A stretch of DNA of 19,966 nt from Candidatus Bathyarchaeota archaeon (GCA_018396515.1 JAGTQJ010000002.1:5677-25642); one strand, 5' to 3'. Numbered from the stretch's first letter, positions 6,972-14,977 are shown. Program-made: numbers and translations. The notes: generated by a model from the letters alone, not told the origin.

Positions 6972-7013
6972 CTTACCTTTGATTAATCCACCTTCTACAG
7001 ATCGCATTAGAGC

Positions 7014-7030
7014 GTCTAGTTTATCTAGAC
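7014..7030 (+). terminator. Short hairpin downstream of vapC
   Basis: GTCTAG (7014-7019) and CTAGAC (7025-7030) form a perfect six-pair hairpin with a TTTAT loop, 43 nt past the vapC stop. It may help end or protect the transcript. It lacks a following T-run, so intrinsic termination is uncertain. Confidence 0.3.
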
Positions 7031-7224
7031 ATAGTAGGAGTAAGAGAAAAATCTAATAAAAGGAGGAAAAAGGAAAAATCTCAGGAAAATATCTAAGGGG
7101 AAGGTGTGTTGGAGGAAAGAATCTTGCTCAAATTTTAGAATGGAATATGGCAAAGACTGATAGTATTGAATAGGCTAGGAATTTAAATCTTGACTAACGC
7201 TTGGAGAGACCCTGGAATGGTGAG

Positions 7225-8853
7225 TCACTTAGATGGAGGGGTCTTTCTGAGAACCTTTCCCGGCCTTTTTCCTGTGTGTTTACCCTCCTCAACGACCACC
7301 TCTCCGTTTACTAATACATATCTTATTCCCCTTGGGTATCTGAGGGGGTCTTCATAGGTTGCCGTGTCTATCACCGTTGCTGGGTCGAAGATTACTATGT
7401 CTGCCCACATGCCGGGCCTGAGGAGGCCTCTATCCATGAGGCCTATCTTCCTAGCTGGTAGGGAGGTCATCTTCCTTATCGCCTCCCCTAGTGTGAGGAG
7501 CCCCCTCTCCCTCACGTATCTGCCTAGGATTCTTGGATATGTGCCATATGTTCTGGGGTGTTGGAGACCCAGGTCTATGGGTCCTGTGGGTGAGGAGCCG
7601 AAGGCGTCTGTCGAGACCATCACCTGGGGGCTCTTCATGTAGGCCTCCACATCGTATTCTGAGCCGTAGAAGATGACCGTCATGGGCCCTCCATTCTCAG
7701 TCAGGATGAGGTCCATGGCCGCCTCGAAGGGGTCTCTGCCCATCATGGATGCTATCTCCGGGATGGCCTTTCCCAGGTACTTCTTGTTCTCCTCCCTGTT
7801 GAAGGATATCATCTTGAAGCTCTCCCATCCGAGGGTTTTAACCCAGTTCTGCCATCCTGGGATCTCCGACTCTAGGTCCTCTCTCAGCCTCTTCCTAGAT
7901 TCTGGATCTCTAAGCCTCTCCAATAGCTTATGGATTCCTCCTTCTTGGGCCCATGGAGGAAGGATCGACGAGAACACTGTTGAGCCCGCTGTGTAGGGGT
8001 ATTGATCCGCGTTAACATCTATCCCCTCCCCCCTGGCCCTCTCTATCTCATAGAGGATCTTGCCGCTCATCCCCCAGTTAGCCCTACCCATCACCTTTAT
8101 ATGGGATATCAGAACCGGTATCCCAGCCCTCCTCCCTATCTCTATAGCCTCCAGAACCGACTGGAGGAGGGTATCCCCCTCTCCTCTAATGTGGCTGGAG
8201 TATATGCCCCCATATCTGGCAGCCACCTTCGCAAGCTCTATTATCTCCTCGGTCTTTGTAAATACGCCCGGCGGGTAGACTAGGCCTGTGCTAAGGCCGA
8301 AGGCCCCCTCCCTCATCCCCTCCTCCACAATCTCCCTCATCTCCTGCATCTCCCCCTCTGTTGGAGTCCTGTTCTCGAAACCCATGACCGATATCCTCAC
8401 GTTCCCAGCGGCGATGAGGGGGGCGAGGTTGACGGAGATGCCCAGCCTCTCAACTGCCTGGTAGTACTCTCCGAGGCTCCTCCAGCTCCAAGGGAGGAGA
8501 GATGCCATCTCCGGGTGGAAGGCCGCCACATACCTTCTCTGGAGTTCCAAGTCGCCCTTTATGGGTGCGAGGGATAGGCCACAGTTTCCAACGACCTCCG
8601 TGGTGACCCCCTGCATCACCTTTGAATCCGATGTTGGAAACAGCATTATCGTGACATCCGTGTGGGAGTGGGTGTCAATGAAGCCCGGGGAGACCGCGAG
8701 GCCTCCTGCCTCTATAACCCTCTCAGCCCTAGCATCCCCGAGCCTACCCATCGAGACTATCCTTCCATCTGAAATGCCTATATCGGAGTAGAACCAATCC
8801 CCGCCGGATCCGTCGAATACTCTCCCTTCCCTGATCAGAATATCATAGCTCAT
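7225..8853 (-). CDS. N-acyl-D-amino-acid deacylase (D-aminoacylase family)
   Basis: Zinc-dependent amidohydrolase predicted to release D-amino acids from N-acyl-D-amino acids (or to act on related D-aminoacyl substrates). Seen: N-terminal small beta domain, then THSHTD with H62 and H64; the family's zinc-ligand cysteine in VVGNCGLS (C91); H221 in YSSHIRGEGD and H251 in LISHIKVMG; the ADQYPYTAGST loop (282-292); and catalytic D416 in STDAFGSSPTG. Length 542 aa suits the family. No signal peptide, so it should be cytoplasmic. The ATG has GAAGGAGAAC upstream; a TATA-like TTTTAAAT lies at 8883-8891. It is divergent from an aminotransferase/racemase-like gene with 101 bp between, suggesting a shared pathway. 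Substrate preference cannot be read from sequence. Confidence 0.88.
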   Translation of the reverse strand: MSYDILIREGRVFDGSGGDWFYSDIGISDGRIVSMGRLGDARAERVIEAGGLAVSPGFIDTHSHTDVTIMLFPTSDSKVMQGVTTEVVGNCGLSLAPIKGDLELQRRYVAAFHPEMASLLPWSWRSLGEYYQAVERLGISVNLAPLIAAGNVRISVMGFENRTPTEGEMQEMREIVEEGMREGAFGLSTGLVYPPGVFTKTEEIIELAKVAARYGGIYSSHIRGEGDTLLQSVLEAIEIGRRAGIPVLISHIKVMGRANWGMSGKILYEIERARGEGIDVNADQYPYTAGSTVFSSILPPWAQEGGIHKLLERLRDPESRKRLREDLESEIPGWQNWVKTLGWESFKMISFNREENKKYLGKAIPEIASMMGRDPFEAAMDLILTENGGPMTVIFYGSEYDVEAYMKSPQVMVSTDAFGSSPTGPIDLGLQHPRTYGTYPRILGRYVRERGLLTLGEAIRKMTSLPARKIGLMDRGLLRPGMWADIVIFDPATVIDTATYEDPLRYPRGIRYVLVNGEVVVEEGKHTGKRPGKVLRKTPPSK

Positions 8854-8954
8854 GTTCTCCTTCAGGGATTCCCCCTCAGCTCATTTAAAACTTCTTGTGA
8901 GCTTTTGGCTGGCCGGATGTATATTTTTAAGGAGAAGGGGGTTGATAGTTTGGG
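8854..8954. promoter_or_regulatory. Divergent promoter region, deacylase/aminotransferase
   Basis: A 101-bp region with one TATA-like box facing each way: TTTTAAAT on the minus strand (8883-8891) for the deacylase, and TATATTTTTAA on the plus strand (8920-8930) for the aminotransferase. Each lies 25-40 bases from its start codon. A regulator binding between them could control both genes, but no clear operator repeat is visible. Confidence 0.5.
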
Positions 8955-10316
8955 ATGTTTGAAAGATCCTTGAAGAAGTGTCTGGAGGTTGTGGAGAGAG
9001 ACCGTAGGGTCATATCCCAAGCCAGCAGATTGGCCTACTATCCCCTTGTGGTCTCAAGGGCTGAGGGGGCGAAGATCTGGGATGCCGACGGGAACGAGTA
9101 TATAGACTTCCTCTCAGGGGCGGCCGTCACAAACATAGGCCACTGCCACCCCGAGGTGGTAAGGGCGATAGAGAGCCAGGCCAAGAGGTTTATTCACAAC
9201 ACTTTGGGGTACTCCTACTACGAGCTTCCCGTCATCTTGGCGGAGAGGCTGGCAAGCCTCACCCCTGGAGGGTTCAGGAAGAGGGTGGCCTTCGGCCTCT
9301 CCGGCTCTGACGCCAACGATGGGGCGATAAAGCTGGCCAGATCTGCGACTGGGAGGCAGAAGATCATCTCCTACCTTGGTTCATATCATGGAACCACATA
9401 CGGCGCCCTGACCCTCTCGGCAGCCTCCCCCCACATGAAGAGGGGGCTTGGCCCACTCCTCCCGGAGGTATACCATATACCCTACCCGGACTGTTATAGG
9501 TGCCCCTTCGGCCTAGAGCACCCGGGCTGCGGCCTCCACTGCTTAGGGTACATGAAGGAGCTTCTGAGGTTGTTGATCCCACCTGATGAGGTTGCAGCCC
9601 TCGTCCTGGAGCCGATCCAGGGAGACGCTGGAGTTATCGTTCCACCCCAGGATTTCTGGGTTGAGGTGAAGAGGATATGCGAGGAGCATGGTATCCTATT
9701 CATAGATGAGGAGGTTCAAACAGGGTTCTGCAGGACTGGTAGATGGTTCGCGATCGAGCACTGGGGGGTGGAGCCCGACGCTGTCTTGGTCGCGAAGCCA
9801 ATAGCCTCAGGCCTCCCCATGAGCGCTATAATATCAAGGAGTGAGCTGATGGAGCGATGGTCTGCACCGGCCCACCTATTCACCACCGAGGCAAACCCGG
9901 TCTCATGTGCGGCTGCCATCGCAACCCTGGAGGTGATGGAGAGGGAGAGGCTTCATGAGAGGGCTGAGAGGGTTGGAGGCTATGTGATGAAGCGGCTTGA
10001 GGAACTCATGGGACGCTTCGAACTTATAGGCGAGGTCAGGGGGAGGGGCCTCCTCATAGGCGTAGACCTGGTCAAGGACCGGAGGACCAGGGAGCCCGCT
10101 AGGGCGGAGGCCCTGAAGGTCTGCTGGAGGGCATGGGAGAGGGGATTGGTCATGATCTCCTTCGGAAGGTTCGGAAACGTGCTGAGGATAGCTCCACCAC
10201 TAACCATAGGAAATGAGGAGCTTGAAAGGGCCTTGGGCATCCTGGAGGAATCCATAGATGACGTCACGAAGGGGAGGGTGCCGGATACGGTTCTCAGGGA
10301 GATGAGCGCCTGGTAG
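8955..10316 (+). CDS. Class III PLP-dependent aminotransferase / amino-acid racemase-like
   Basis: Fold-type I PLP enzyme of 453 aa. Seen: the phosphate-binding SGSDAND (116-122); YHGTTYGAL (144-152); D251 and Q255 in FIDEEVQTGFCRTG, which contact the cofactor ring; and Schiff-base lysine K281 in VAKPIASGLP. A cysteine-rich stretch PYPDCYRCPF...GCGLHC (C180, C183, C192, C196) is shared by a set of archaeal class III proteins. Members include 4-aminobutyrate and ornithine transaminases and, in Thermococcales, amino-acid racemases. The divergent N-acyl-D-amino-acid deacylase makes a racemase or D-amino-acid role attractive, but that is inference; transamination of an omega-amino acid is equally compatible with the motifs. 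ATG 8955 has no strong Shine-Dalgarno. Confidence 0.88.
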   Translation: MFERSLKKCLEVVERDRRVISQASRLAYYPLVVSRAEGAKIWDADGNEYIDFLSGAAVTNIGHCHPEVVRAIESQAKRFIHNTLGYSYYELPVILAERLASLTPGGFRKRVAFGLSGSDANDGAIKLARSATGRQKIISYLGSYHGTTYGALTLSAASPHMKRGLGPLLPEVYHIPYPDCYRCPFGLEHPGCGLHCLGYMKELLRLLIPPDEVAALVLEPIQGDAGVIVPPQDFWVEVKRICEEHGILFIDEEVQTGFCRTGRWFAIEHWGVEPDAVLVAKPIASGLPMSAIISRSELMERWSAPAHLFTTEANPVSCAAAIATLEVMERERLHERAERVGGYVMKRLEELMGRFELIGEVRGRGLLIGVDLVKDRRTREPARAEALKVCWRAWERGLVMISFGRFGNVLRIAPPLTIGNEELERALGILEESIDDVTKGRVPDTVLREMSAW

Positions 10317-10772
10317 CCGCCCTCCCTAACGCACTTAAGACGGACAACCCAGGGTTTATTAAGTTCCTTCACTTAGCTAGCAATAGGCTATGACAAGATG
10401 ATACATGATCACCTTTAACCCGTGATATGCTTTACCTTTTAATAGATCCTTTTTTGATTTTCCGACTCTAGTCTCTAATTATCATATCTCTACCCTCCTT
10501 GATGTCATAGAACCTTCATGATGATATTCATCAAGAACTACAAAATCTTTTCTATAAATAGTTTTTTCTTCTTACATTCATTGCTCCATTCTTCTTCCAT
10601 CCGCAATTATTCATATATTATTATAAGTGTATTTAATCTTAGCTATTCCTTTCAAGATGTTTACAATAGGTTTGTTATCCTAGAGCTAAGCCTTTGGATT
10701 CTTATAATTTATCTATAATTTGGGTTCTATGAGATAGACCCGGCTGTCACCGCACCATGATATTTTGCGTTC

Positions 10773-10786
10773 AGGTTTTTAAACCT
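10773..10786. repeat. Inverted repeat upstream of cassette promoter
   Basis: AGGTTT and AAACCT separated by TT form a near-palindrome 11-25 bp upstream of the first TATA-like box of the membrane cassette. The position suits an operator or activator site. It is a single occurrence, so this is weak. Confidence 0.3.
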
Positions 10787-10795
10787 CCTGGAAAA

Positions 10796-10818
10796 GCTTA
10801 AATAATATATTATAAATA
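10796..10818 (+). promoter_or_regulatory. Promoter of the four-gene membrane cassette
   Basis: Two overlapping TATA-like elements, GCTTAAATAA (10796-10805) preceded by purine-rich GAAAA, and TTATAAATA (10810-10818). The first predicts a start about 14 nt before the ATG, leaving room for GGAG (10830-10833) as ribosome site; the second predicts a nearly leaderless message. Confidence 0.5.
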
Positions 10819-10839
10819 CATTAATTTCCGGAGAATGAA

Positions 10840-11616
10840 ATGCTTAAAGCAGGTGTTATCTCCGAACTGATAGTTGTAGCACTTCTCTCAGCGATGATGG
10901 GGTACTACCTATGGCTCGTCTCGAAGGGGAGGCCTCTACCCAAGATTCGCAGGATACCCGCGATAGATGCCATCGAGGAGGGGATAGGGAGATGCGCGGA
11001 GATGGGCAGACCCATGCACTATGCGCCAGGCGATTTCGGCCAGATCTCGGGAGAGTGGGGGCCGGCCGTCGTCTCCGCCTTGAACATCTACAAGTACACG
11101 CTCAAGCTCGCAGCCAAGCATGAGGTCCCGGTCTACACGAGCCTCCCAGGGGTTGCTGAGATAATCCCCCTGGTCCAAGGGATAGCCCGGGAGGCTTATA
11201 GGGAGGAGGGGAAGCCTGAGCTTTATAAGGAGGAGAACATCCTCTACTATGGCCCGTCTGCCTATAAGATCGCCAGATGTGGGACTGTTCTCAGGAATAA
11301 CGTCGCACTCAACGTCCAGATAGGCGTATTCTACACTGAGATCCAGAGCCACGCCGTGGCTAGGCAGATAGGTGCGATAAACATCGGGGGGACCACGAGG
11401 TGGACGGCTATGTATGGGCAGGCCATAACCTGCGACTATGTCCTGATCTGTGAGGAGGTCCTCGCAGCCGGAACATTGGTGTCTGGAGATCCCGGGATGA
11501 CCGCCAGCCTGGCTGGGGAGGACGTCGTGAAGATGTTCCTGGTAGCCCTCGGAGTCATAGGCATAATCCTAGGCCTTATGGGAAACCCGGCGCTAAATAG
11601 CCTCTTGAAGATGTAG
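10840..11616 (+). CDS. DUF6754-like membrane-anchored protein (cassette gene 1)
   Basis: A 258-aa protein with a helix at each end (about 7-27 and 232-248) and a soluble alpha/beta domain between. The SKGRPLPKIRR stretch after helix 1 puts the domain in the cytoplasm by the positive-inside rule. The sequence IRRIPAIDAIEEGIGRCAEMGRPMH (37-60) and the late CEEVLAAGTLVSGDPGMTASLAGEDVVK (204-231) match what I remember of the DUF6754 family, described mostly in bacteria such as Chloroflexota, function unknown. No catalytic motif recognised; the conserved glycine-rich NIGGTTRW and EVLAAG segments could line a binding site. It is the first of four closely spaced genes; a 12-nt gap with GAGGTGTAGGAG leads to gene 2. 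Confidence 0.8.
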   Translation: MLKAGVISELIVVALLSAMMGYYLWLVSKGRPLPKIRRIPAIDAIEEGIGRCAEMGRPMHYAPGDFGQISGEWGPAVVSALNIYKYTLKLAAKHEVPVYTSLPGVAEIIPLVQGIAREAYREEGKPELYKEENILYYGPSAYKIARCGTVLRNNVALNVQIGVFYTEIQSHAVARQIGAINIGGTTRWTAMYGQAITCDYVLICEEVLAAGTLVSGDPGMTASLAGEDVVKMFLVALGVIGIILGLMGNPALNSLLKM

Positions 11617-11628
11617 GAGGTGTAGGAG

Positions 11629-12264
11629 ATGGCTGTAGTCATTAGGACGCAGATCCCCATGTACATAATCTCTATTATAGGATTTATCTTAATAGTAGAA
11701 TACTTCATCGCCCTAGAACCCCTAGCCGCATTCAGGAAGGAGATGCTGACCTGGGGGGTAATAATATATAACTTTGTTACCCTCCTAGGCTCGGCCCTGA
11801 TGCTGAGATACCACTCACTAAGAATTATGAAACCCCCATCTCGTGAGCCCTGGGCGAGATATTATAGCATAGTTGCCATCGCAGCCTTCATCGTCTTCCT
11901 CGCTATAGGATACGGAATTGGGTTGAGTAGTACACAGTATGTGACCATGTACATGCGGACGGTTATCCCGGCCACCACCACCCTCTGGGGCTTAAATCTC
12001 ATCTTCTCGACCATGGGCGTCTACCGCGCGATGAGGATCTCCAACCTTGAGGCCCTAGCCTTGCTCATAGGAGCCATGTCCTACTTCCTGAAGGAGATGC
12101 CCATCATCTGCGCCATATTCCCACCAATGACCGGCATAGGGGACTGGTTCTTGAGGTACGCCATGACACCAGCAGCCCGAGTTGCGGTCCTAACAGCAGC
12201 CCTGATAAGCGTCGTCGTCTGCTTGCGAACCATCATCCAGAAGGAGAGAACAGCGGTAATATGA
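11629..12264 (+). CDS. Polytopic membrane protein (cassette gene 2)
   Basis: A 211-aa hydrophobic protein with about six helices (roughly 9-29, 40-58, 80-98, 109-130, 142-161, 180-200) and short charged loops (YHSLRIMKPPSREPWARYY, then the C-terminal IIQKERTAVI). No known transporter or enzyme signature seen. Strong ribosome site GGAGGTGTAGGAG just upstream. A proline/methionine-rich loop MPIICAIFPPMTGIGDW lies between the last two helices. Its co-transcription with the DUF6754-like gene and two more membrane proteins suggests a common membrane complex; function unknown. Confidence 0.8.
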   Translation: MAVVIRTQIPMYIISIIGFILIVEYFIALEPLAAFRKEMLTWGVIIYNFVTLLGSALMLRYHSLRIMKPPSREPWARYYSIVAIAAFIVFLAIGYGIGLSSTQYVTMYMRTVIPATTTLWGLNLIFSTMGVYRAMRISNLEALALLIGAMSYFLKEMPIICAIFPPMTGIGDWFLRYAMTPAARVAVLTAALISVVVCLRTIIQKERTAVI

Positions 12265-12276
12265 GGTGGTGGTGGA

Positions 12277-13125
12277 ATGGCTGGAAAGGAGAAGACGGCT
12301 TGGGATAGGCTCCTGGATGTCCCACAGTGGGCTGTGGCGATCGCGGTCTTCGCGTGCCTCATAATCCCAGTACTCCACCCCCTCGGGCTTCCGGTTCCTG
12401 TGGGAGCTCCAGCCGCGGACTATATCAAAGCGATAAAGGAGATACCTCCAGGTTCGAACGTGCTCTTCTTCCAGGAGATGTCGGGAAGCGGCTGGGATGA
12501 GACGAAGGGGAGCTTCACGGCCACCCTCAAGTACCTCTGGTCCAAGAAGATAAACGTGGTCATAGTAGCGGTCTACGCCGACGCTGCCCCCACCACCCTC
12601 TGGGGCATAGACTACGCTAATCCGAAGAGGTTCGGCGTGAAGTACGGTGAGAACTATGTCTTCCTAGGCTATGTTCCAGGGGAGGAGGTTATGGTGGCCG
12701 GATTCCGAGACAGCATCCGTGCCAGGGTCTCAACGGATTACATGGGAACCCCGCTAGACAAGATTCCACTCATGCAGAAGGTTGATAGCTGGAAGGATGT
12801 CGTTGCGATCTTCGTTAATTTTTCCACGGGCACAGCCATGGACAAGTATGTGAGGCAGTGGTATGCCACCCACCCCGAGATTCCTCAGCTCTGGATGACC
12901 GCCTCGGGGAATGAGATGAGCACGGTATCCTACTGGGTGGCGGGGATGGCTAAGGGATACCTATCAGGTCCGACTGGGGGCGCGGCGATGGAGGGCTTCA
13001 TCGGCGAGCCAGCCCTCGCAGCGAAGATCACAGACATGAAGAACCTCGCGTCCATCCCCACCCTAGTGATGGTGCTGATAGGGAACATCGCCTACTGGGG
13101 GAAGAGGCTGTCGGGGAGGAGGTGA
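12277..13125 (+). CDS. Membrane-anchored protein with extracytoplasmic alpha/beta domain (cassette gene 3)
   Basis: A 282-aa protein: cytoplasmic N-terminus (MAGKEKTAWDR), helix about 17-36, soluble domain 40-255, helix about 257-274, and a basic C-terminus GKRLSGRR. Positive charges at both ends place the domain outside the membrane, the reverse of cassette gene 1. Notable segments: GYVPGEEVMVAGF (131-143), STDYMGTPLDKIP (152-164) and GPTGGAAMEGF (231-241). The pattern 'long alternation of hydrophobic strands, TDYxGTPL, GGxxGAAxxE' recalls a conserved but uncharacterised family seen next to DUF6754 genes in other prokaryotes (memory, not a search). The start ATG follows GAGGTGGTGGTGGA; gene 4 overlaps its stop by 4 bases. 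No enzyme motif recognised. Confidence 0.8.
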   Translation: MAGKEKTAWDRLLDVPQWAVAIAVFACLIIPVLHPLGLPVPVGAPAADYIKAIKEIPPGSNVLFFQEMSGSGWDETKGSFTATLKYLWSKKINVVIVAVYADAAPTTLWGIDYANPKRFGVKYGENYVFLGYVPGEEVMVAGFRDSIRARVSTDYMGTPLDKIPLMQKVDSWKDVVAIFVNFSTGTAMDKYVRQWYATHPEIPQLWMTASGNEMSTVSYWVAGMAKGYLSGPTGGAAMEGFIGEPALAAKITDMKNLASIPTLVMVLIGNIAYWGKRLSGRR

Positions 13126-13757
13126 GGGGCTTGTCCTGGGAGCTCTTTTGGTTGGGCTGGTCTAGCTTAATGGCCGTCGGGATAATGACCCTCGTCTGGA
13201 GGGAAAACCCTTACTACAGGCTGATCGAGCATATAGTCATAGGTGCCGGCTGCGCCCACTCGCTGATGTACGGCCTCCTAGCCGTTAAGACAACCGCGTT
13301 GGACTCCATAATGGCTGGGAGAGTTCTCCTGGTGATACCTCTGTTCCTAGCCATCCTCACCTTTGGGAGGTTGACGCCGTGGGGATGGATGGCAAGATAT
13401 CCCACAGCGCTTCTAACAGCGATAGGCATAGGAATCCTCGTGGGAGGGGCACTGGAGGCCCAGATAGTTGGGCAGGTCAGGAGCATAGGGGAGGAGATGA
13501 TCGCAGCCAAGGCCCCATTCACAGTGGCCTCCGCCCTGTTCGCCGGCATAGCAACCCTCTGCGCCATAATGTACTTCATATACACGAGGGAGCATGTAGG
13601 GGTTTACGGAGGCCTAGCTAGGTTCGGGCGAATAATAATGATGTGTGGCCTAGGCGTCTCCTGGGGGATGGAGTTCGGCTGGTTCATAACCGCCCTCGGA
13701 ACATGGACAGAGAATGTCGTGAACTTCATAAGGGCATTATTGGGCATACCCTATTAG
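13122..13757 (+). CDS. Polytopic membrane protein (cassette gene 4)
   Basis: A 211-aa protein with about six hydrophobic helices and a conserved-looking first loop, WRENPYYRLIEHIVIGAGCAHSL (26-48), which I associate with membrane partners of DUF6754-type clusters. The GTG start overlaps the gene 3 stop (GTGA), implying coupled translation; a TTG at 13131 with a better-spaced GGAGG is an alternative start that would remove three residues. The loop between the middle helices, AQIVGQVRSIGEEMIAAKAPF, is amphipathic. No transporter family signature found. T-runs after the stop (13781-13794) probably end the operon. Confidence 0.78.
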   Translation: MRGLSWELFWLGWSSLMAVGIMTLVWRENPYYRLIEHIVIGAGCAHSLMYGLLAVKTTALDSIMAGRVLLVIPLFLAILTFGRLTPWGWMARYPTALLTAIGIGILVGGALEAQIVGQVRSIGEEMIAAKAPFTVASALFAGIATLCAIMYFIYTREHVGVYGGLARFGRIIMMCGLGVSWGMEFGWFITALGTWTENVVNFIRALLGIPY

Positions 13758-13780
13758 CTCTAGAAACGAAACATTCCCCA

Positions 13781-13794
13781 TTTTTTACCTTTTT
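13781..13794 (+). terminator. T-rich terminator after the membrane cassette
   Basis: Two T-runs (TTTTTT at 13781-13786 and TTTTT at 13790-13794) start 24 nt after the last cassette stop. Oligo-T tracts are typical archaeal termination signals. Confidence 0.45.
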
Positions 13795-13833
13795 AATATG
13801 ATTAAAATGAGATTTAATGTTCTTTACATAATC

Positions 13834-14877
13834 CTAATGCTTCTCTCCATATTTTATGATATCGGCCTTGAAGTGTAGACAGTATCCTTGACAGAGGCCC
13901 ATCCTCCAGTTATAACAGTTTTTGCATGTAGGGAGCTGATAGTTTCGATACCTGTTTGAATCGCTCAATAAATCTTGAAACATCTTACCGGCTGGGGCCT
14001 CGGGAACCCTATACGTCGGGAGCAATCCACGCATCGATGTGCAGTACTCAACCCTCAGGTCCGGCATCACATCCATGCTCGGTAAACAGATGGATGAAAA
14101 GTTGCTGAATAGGTATAGGAACATCAACTCTTTCTGCGTGAAGATGCAGAAGGGGAGGGCATCATCCAGCATGGGTTTAACCCCCTCCCTCACGGCATCC
14201 TTCACGAAGCTCATCAGGGTTGGCTTAATCTTCCTGAGGGAATTGAAATCGATGTGGAGGTTGCTTTTATCCGCGGATGGCCTGCTGACATCATATCTTA
14301 TCACGGGAGAACCATATCTCTTGGCCAAATCGATGATGTAGGCGTACTCCTGATCCGGCTTGTAGAAGGTTATTGAGAGGCACAGATGCCTGAGGCTGCT
14401 CGTATCAAACCCTGAACGGATAACGGGAACATCCTCATTCCTCCACCTCAAAACCTCAAGGTTTCTATTCAGCAACGCCCATTCATCCTTGGTATAAGTC
14501 TCAGGGGATGTCACGTTAACGAGCCAATTTGTTCCTGTAAGCCTCACCAATTCCCTATACAGATCGGTCTCTCCCAGCCCATTTGTCAAAATGGCATCGA
14601 TCACGATACGGTTCTTCACCAATTCCTTAGCGAAGTCGAGGAGGTTGGGGTGGAGCATAGGCTCGCCTCCAGCCAACTTAACCCTCTCAATCCCGGAATC
14701 CCTAAGCCAGCGGATAACCGTCCGCAGATCCTTATAAGACATGTGGCGGGCCTCCGCTTCGTCTCTCTTGATCCAGTCATTTAGGAAGCAGAAGGGGCAA
14801 GCCCTATTGCACAACTCCGTTAAAATGAGGTTAACGCAAGTAGGACCTGGAATTTGAGACGCCTCCCATACCCCCAC
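13834..14877 (-). CDS. Radical SAM protein with C-terminal cysteine cluster
   Basis: A 347-aa radical S-adenosylmethionine protein. The [4Fe-4S] motif is C23-x3-C27-x2-C30 (CNRACPFC), followed by the GGEP motif in KLAGGEPMLHP. The C-terminal region carries further cysteines (VEYCTSM, then LPTCKNCYNWRMGLCQGYC), likely a SPASM/Twitch-like auxiliary cluster, as in peptide-modifying or heme/cofactor enzymes. Substrate unknown; no obvious precursor-peptide gene is next to it. The start is a GTG at 14877 with no Shine-Dalgarno; TTATTTAT at 14901-14908 would start transcription close to the GTG, so the message is probably leaderless. It is a single gene, convergent with the membrane cassette and divergent from the HepT-MntA pair. 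Codon use is more A/T-rich than in the cassette. Confidence 0.88.
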   Translation of the reverse strand: MGVWEASQIPGPTCVNLILTELCNRACPFCFLNDWIKRDEAEARHMSYKDLRTVIRWLRDSGIERVKLAGGEPMLHPNLLDFAKELVKNRIVIDAILTNGLGETDLYRELVRLTGTNWLVNVTSPETYTKDEWALLNRNLEVLRWRNEDVPVIRSGFDTSSLRHLCLSITFYKPDQEYAYIIDLAKRYGSPVIRYDVSRPSADKSNLHIDFNSLRKIKPTLMSFVKDAVREGVKPMLDDALPFCIFTQKELMFLYLFSNFSSICLPSMDVMPDLRVEYCTSMRGLLPTYRVPEAPAGKMFQDLLSDSNRYRNYQLPTCKNCYNWRMGLCQGYCLHFKADIIKYGEKH

Positions 14878-14941
14878 ATAAGAATATTTAAAACACGATA
14901 AATAACTTCTCGCTGTAACCCTTAAGAATTGGGTTTAGGTT

Positions 14942-14977
14942 ATGGTGGTGAATATGCCGCAAGGTGATTACAAATGA
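14942..14977 (+). other. Possible 11-codon leader frame overlapping hepT
   Basis: ATG at 14942 opens the short frame MVVNMPQGDYK, whose TGA overlaps the hepT ATG (AATGA). The arrangement would couple hepT translation to the short frame, but it may be coincidental. Confidence 0.2.

Larger units (their letters stand above)
10317..10839. other. AT-rich spacer upstream of the membrane cassette
   Basis: A 523-bp stretch with no supportable gene. A 66-codon frame at 10518-10718 is low-complexity (Ile, Ser, Phe, Tyr) and looks like AT-rich chance. Near the right end are an inverted repeat (10773-10786) and two TATA-like boxes for the downstream cassette. A T-run near 10449-10455 (TTTTTT) may end the aminotransferase transcript. 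Confidence 0.5.

Noticed and set aside
10518..10524. ATGATGA resembling box C of a C/D small RNA
   Set aside because: No D box (CTGA) at a suitable distance and no C'/D' pair, so a C/D RNA is not supported.
10518..10718. A 66-codon frame in the spacer before the membrane cassette
   Set aside because: Composition dominated by Ile, Ser, Phe, Tyr and Leu from AT-rich DNA, no ribosome site, no domain pattern.
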